64,000 nt of DNA from a bacterium (GTDB taxonomy: Bacteria; Vulcanimicrobiota; Xenobia; Xenobiales; JADMJV01), in assembly GCA_018780265.1 (NCBI GenBank), contig JADMJV010000010.1, positions 26,814-90,813 on the forward strand, written 5' to 3'. A program made the translations under genes and the position numbers. The number at the start of each line of letters is the position of its first letter. Within the stretch, counting starts at the first letter, position 1. This document shows positions 62,102 through 64,000 of this stretch, one piece after another. Under the pieces are notes generated by a model that did not search any database, was not told the origin of the DNA, and saw nothing but the letters and a program-made list of their open reading frames with translations.

Positions 62102-64000
62102 ATGACAGCCAAAGATCTATTAAAGTGGAAAATAGAACCGCCAGGGGGTGCTTTCAGCAGCCCTTTGCATCCGCTTTTGCAGCAACTGCAGCGACAACTG
62201 GAGGCGGGCCAATTCCCGGATGCCCTTCGGAGCCTCCACGATTCGCTCGTATTTCTGACAATGTTCTTTGGTGGAATTTCCGTGGGCTCACTCCGCAGCG
62301 TGACGCCACTGGGACCCGACCTTACCTTACTGCTCGACGAGCAGCCGACCAGCGAGTTATGGAGTCGCCTCTTGCGCCAATCCTGGCAGGACTGGAGCAA
62401 ACATCCCCACCACCCCGCCCTCGATGCACTGCGCAGTGTGTTCTTCATGGGCAGTCGACTCCAATCCAGTCGCTTTGGTGCCCGTCGCCACTCTCGCTGG
62501 CTTGGCCTGGACGCTCGCGCCAGCAAGAATGGGGAGAGTTTTTCGGGGTGGTCTGAGACCATTCGCCGAGCCAAGAACATCAACCCGGAAGCAGCCGCCC
62601 GACAACTGGTTCTCAAGCTGCCTTTGCTTAATATCTGGCTGAGAGCCAGTCAAGAGTTCTTCGCGAATTGGACCATCAGACTGGACCAACGCCAGGACGC
62701 CGGCCTGTTTCGCTATTTGTTATCTCGCGATGATTGCAGATTTGAAACAGTCCCCAATTTGACCACCCGGCCACTGTTGCTCAAGTTAGAGTTGACGGGC
62801 GAAGGCACTTTTGTGGCCTCCTCGTCCCTCGCCGAAGCCGCGCCCGCCCCGCCCGCAACCTCTGCTGTCCCGGCCGCTGCCGCGCCCGCCGGTGGAGACG
62901 TCGGTCTCCAATGGGACCCGGCGACAAAGTCCTATCGTCTGGTGGCCACCGCTGCTGCGGCAGTTTCCCCCACCAAAGCTGTTAGTGAGACGGCTGTCCC
63001 GGTGGCCACTCCCCCCCCACCGCCGGTGGCAACTCCTACCCCTCCAGTGCCACCAGCGGCGCCCCCGCCGCCCCCCATAACCGCGCCCACTCCCGCAACC
63101 ACGCCATCGGCGGCGACCCCCACAGACCCGCCAGCACCAAGGTCTGCTCCGGTATCAGTGGCGCCAGACGACATCGATGAAATGCTCAAAGCCGAACTGC
63201 AGTCCCTGGAAGACTTGCTGTCGGACGATCACATTGCGGAAATCGAAAGATCCGCCACGGCCGAAGCACCCTCCCCCAAGGAGAACCCGTTTGGGTCCGC
63301 CCAAGACCTGAGCCTCGGATTGTGCATGTCCTTAGACAAAGAGCCACCAGCGCCGCATACGGTGGAAAAGACGAGACTGGGACCCCCTCCCGTCATCGAA
63401 GACCCATCACTGGAAGACCTGCTCAAGGGCGGTCCCTCCCTCGAGGACTTGCTGGACGAAACTGACCATGCCTCCAAAGAGCCTTCCTTGGAGGATTTGC
63501 TCGCAGACGAACTGACCCTTGATGACCTTTCGACTGTCTCGGAGGCCGAAACCTCCGATCAAGCATCTTCCGAACCGTCCCTCGATGATTTGCTGGCTGC
63601 ATCAGAAGAAGAGGCCGAGTTAGTGTCGCCGATCCCAACCGTATCCGAAATGCGTGGGCAGTTTCCCTCACTAGACGAGCTTCTGGCGGAAGATGATGCT
63701 CCAACGGAACCGTCCACCAACCCGACGTCCGCGCTGATTGGAGAATCCGAGCCATCTTTAGACGACCTGTTAGCTGAAGACGATCAGGACGTAATTCAAC
63801 CGCCTCCAGTGGTTGCCAGCGCCTCACCGGTTTCAGCTCAGCCTCCGCCTGTTCCGGTCGCTCCTCTGCCCCCGCCTGTCCCGGTCGCCGAGCCGGCCCC
63901 TCCTCAGCCTACGCCTGTCCCGGTCGCCGAGCCGGCCCCTCCTCAGCCTACGCCTGTCCCGGTCGCCGAGCCGGTCGCTCCTCTGCCTACGCCTGTCCCG
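62102..64000 (+). CDS. Large protein with repeated SLEDLL motifs and proline-rich region, 3' end outside the window
   Basis: Open from ATG 62102 to the end of the window, at least 633 codons. The first 230 residues are a globular domain of unknown type (MTAKDLLKWKIEPPGGAFSS). A Pro/Ala linker follows (VATPPPPPVATPTPPVPPAA), then about 200 acidic residues carrying eight copies of a short motif: QSLEDLL, PSLEDLL three times, LTLDDL, PSLDDLL twice and PSLDELL, often followed by acidic residues. The visible 3' end is a proline-rich repeat (PVPVAEPAPPQPT). It is probably a cytosolic docking or scaffold protein. No ribosome site or signal peptide was seen. Confidence 0.75.
   Translation, partial: MTAKDLLKWKIEPPGGAFSSPLHPLLQQLQRQLEAGQFPDALRSLHDSLVFLTMFFGGISVGSLRSVTPLGPDLTLLLDEQPTSELWSRLLRQSWQDWSKHPHHPALDALRSVFFMGSRLQSSRFGARRHSRWLGLDARASKNGESFSGWSETIRRAKNINPEAAARQLVLKLPLLNIWLRASQEFFANWTIRLDQRQDAGLFRYLLSRDDCRFETVPNLTTRPLLLKLELTGEGTFVASSSLAEAAPAPPATSAVPAAAAPAGGDVGLQWDPATKSYRLVATAAAAVSPTKAVSETAVPVATPPPPPVATPTPPVPPAAPPPPPITAPTPATTPSAATPTDPPAPRSAPVSVAPDDIDEMLKAELQSLEDLLSDDHIAEIERSATAEAPSPKENPFGSAQDLSLGLCMSLDKEPPAPHTVEKTRLGPPPVIEDPSLEDLLKGGPSLEDLLDETDHASKEPSLEDLLADELTLDDLSTVSEAETSDQASSEPSLDDLLAASEEEAELVSPIPTVSEMRGQFPSLDELLAEDDAPTEPSTNPTSALIGESEPSLDDLLAEDDQDVIQPPPVVASASPVSAQPPPVPVAPLPPPVPVAEPAPPQPTPVPVAEPAPPQPTPVPVAEPVAPLPTPVP
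63875..64000 (+). repeat. 39-bp tandem repeat within the last gene
   Basis: Units beginning CCTGTCCCGGTCGCCGAGCC at 63875, 63914 and 63953 repeat every 39 bp and encode PVPVAEPAPPQPT. The third unit diverges and the array runs off the window. Earlier related Pro/Val/Ala sequence precedes it. Confidence 0.85.

Noticed and set aside
1..64000. CRISPR arrays, insertion sequences, prophage genes, tRNA and rRNA genes
   Set aside because: I saw no regularly spaced repeats, transposases, phage structural genes or tRNA-like TPsiC arms; a tRNAscan run would settle the last.

Overview
The window comes from a diderm, aerobic, heterotrophic bacterium with roughly 58-60% GC and densely packed genes. It encodes an alternative complex III (quinol to cytochrome c), lipoprotein-type signals, a Tat signal, several type IV prepilin-like proteins, PilZ and FHA signalling proteins, a large eukaryotic-type Ser/Thr kinase with TPRs, and a moxR/DUF58/BatA operon. 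No rRNA, tRNA or other phylogenetic marker is visible. The mixture (alternative complex III, many orphan secreted proteins, PilZ fusions) recalls deep-branching phyla such as Eremiobacterota, Armatimonadota or Acidobacteriota, but I cannot assign a phylum from sequence alone.

Layout. 0.2-6.4 kb (-): compact alternative complex III operon actA-actB1-actB2-actC-actDE, ending in a clear terminator; actB is split and actD/actE are fused around an internal lipobox. 6.6-8.0 kb (-): fumC. 8.1-12.6 kb (+): a small hypothetical gene, an M13 metallopeptidase, a degenerate GGDEF/EAL protein and a macro-like domain protein, the last three translationally coupled. 13.1-13.5 kb (+): a secreted thioredoxin-like gene whose first active-site Cys codon is an in-frame UGA, a probable selenoprotein. 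Then a broken FUSC-family gene, an SGNH hydrolase, a tetR/gst divergent pair and a paladin-like (PTP-like inositol phosphatase) gene. 18.7-21.2 kb: secreted PliG/PPC-like protein, an orphan protein and a DUF4157-like metalloprotease domain protein.

21.2-31.7 kb (-): a seven-gene operon moxR - membrane protein - ABC ATPase - ABC permease - DUF58 - BatA-type VWA - VWA/glutamine-amidotransferase-like protein, nearly all junctions overlapping. 31.9-35.0 kb (-): a repeat-built coiled-coil protein of about 1,060 residues. 35.2-38.7 kb (+): orphan protein, MBL-fold hydrolase, a glycine-rich collagen-like secreted protein and a small secreted protein. 38.7-43.9 kb: FHA-GGDEF(degenerate)-PilZ-PilZ protein, a tandem PilZ protein and a pilX/pilW/pilV-like prepilin operon.

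44-52 kb: histidine phosphatase, an anchored protein, a gene remnant, a cytoplasmic-looking thioredoxin, a DUF7873-like protein, then the housekeeping run SPOR protein - priA - secreted protein - def - fmt (-), and a major-pilin-like gene (+). 52-64 kb: Ser/Thr kinase-TPR protein, metK with a structured leader RNA, a 2OG-Fe(II) oxygenase-like protein, a GT4 glycosyltransferase, ndk, rsmI, a PilZ protein, a 16-residue microprotein followed by a terminator, hup, and a 3'-truncated gene (62102 to the window end) whose product carries repeated SLEDLL-type motifs and a proline-rich 39-bp tandem repeat.

The most notable items are the UGA-containing thioredoxin, the actDE fusion with an internal lipobox, the metK leader RNA, the microprotein/terminator upstream of hup, and the SLEDLL-motif protein.
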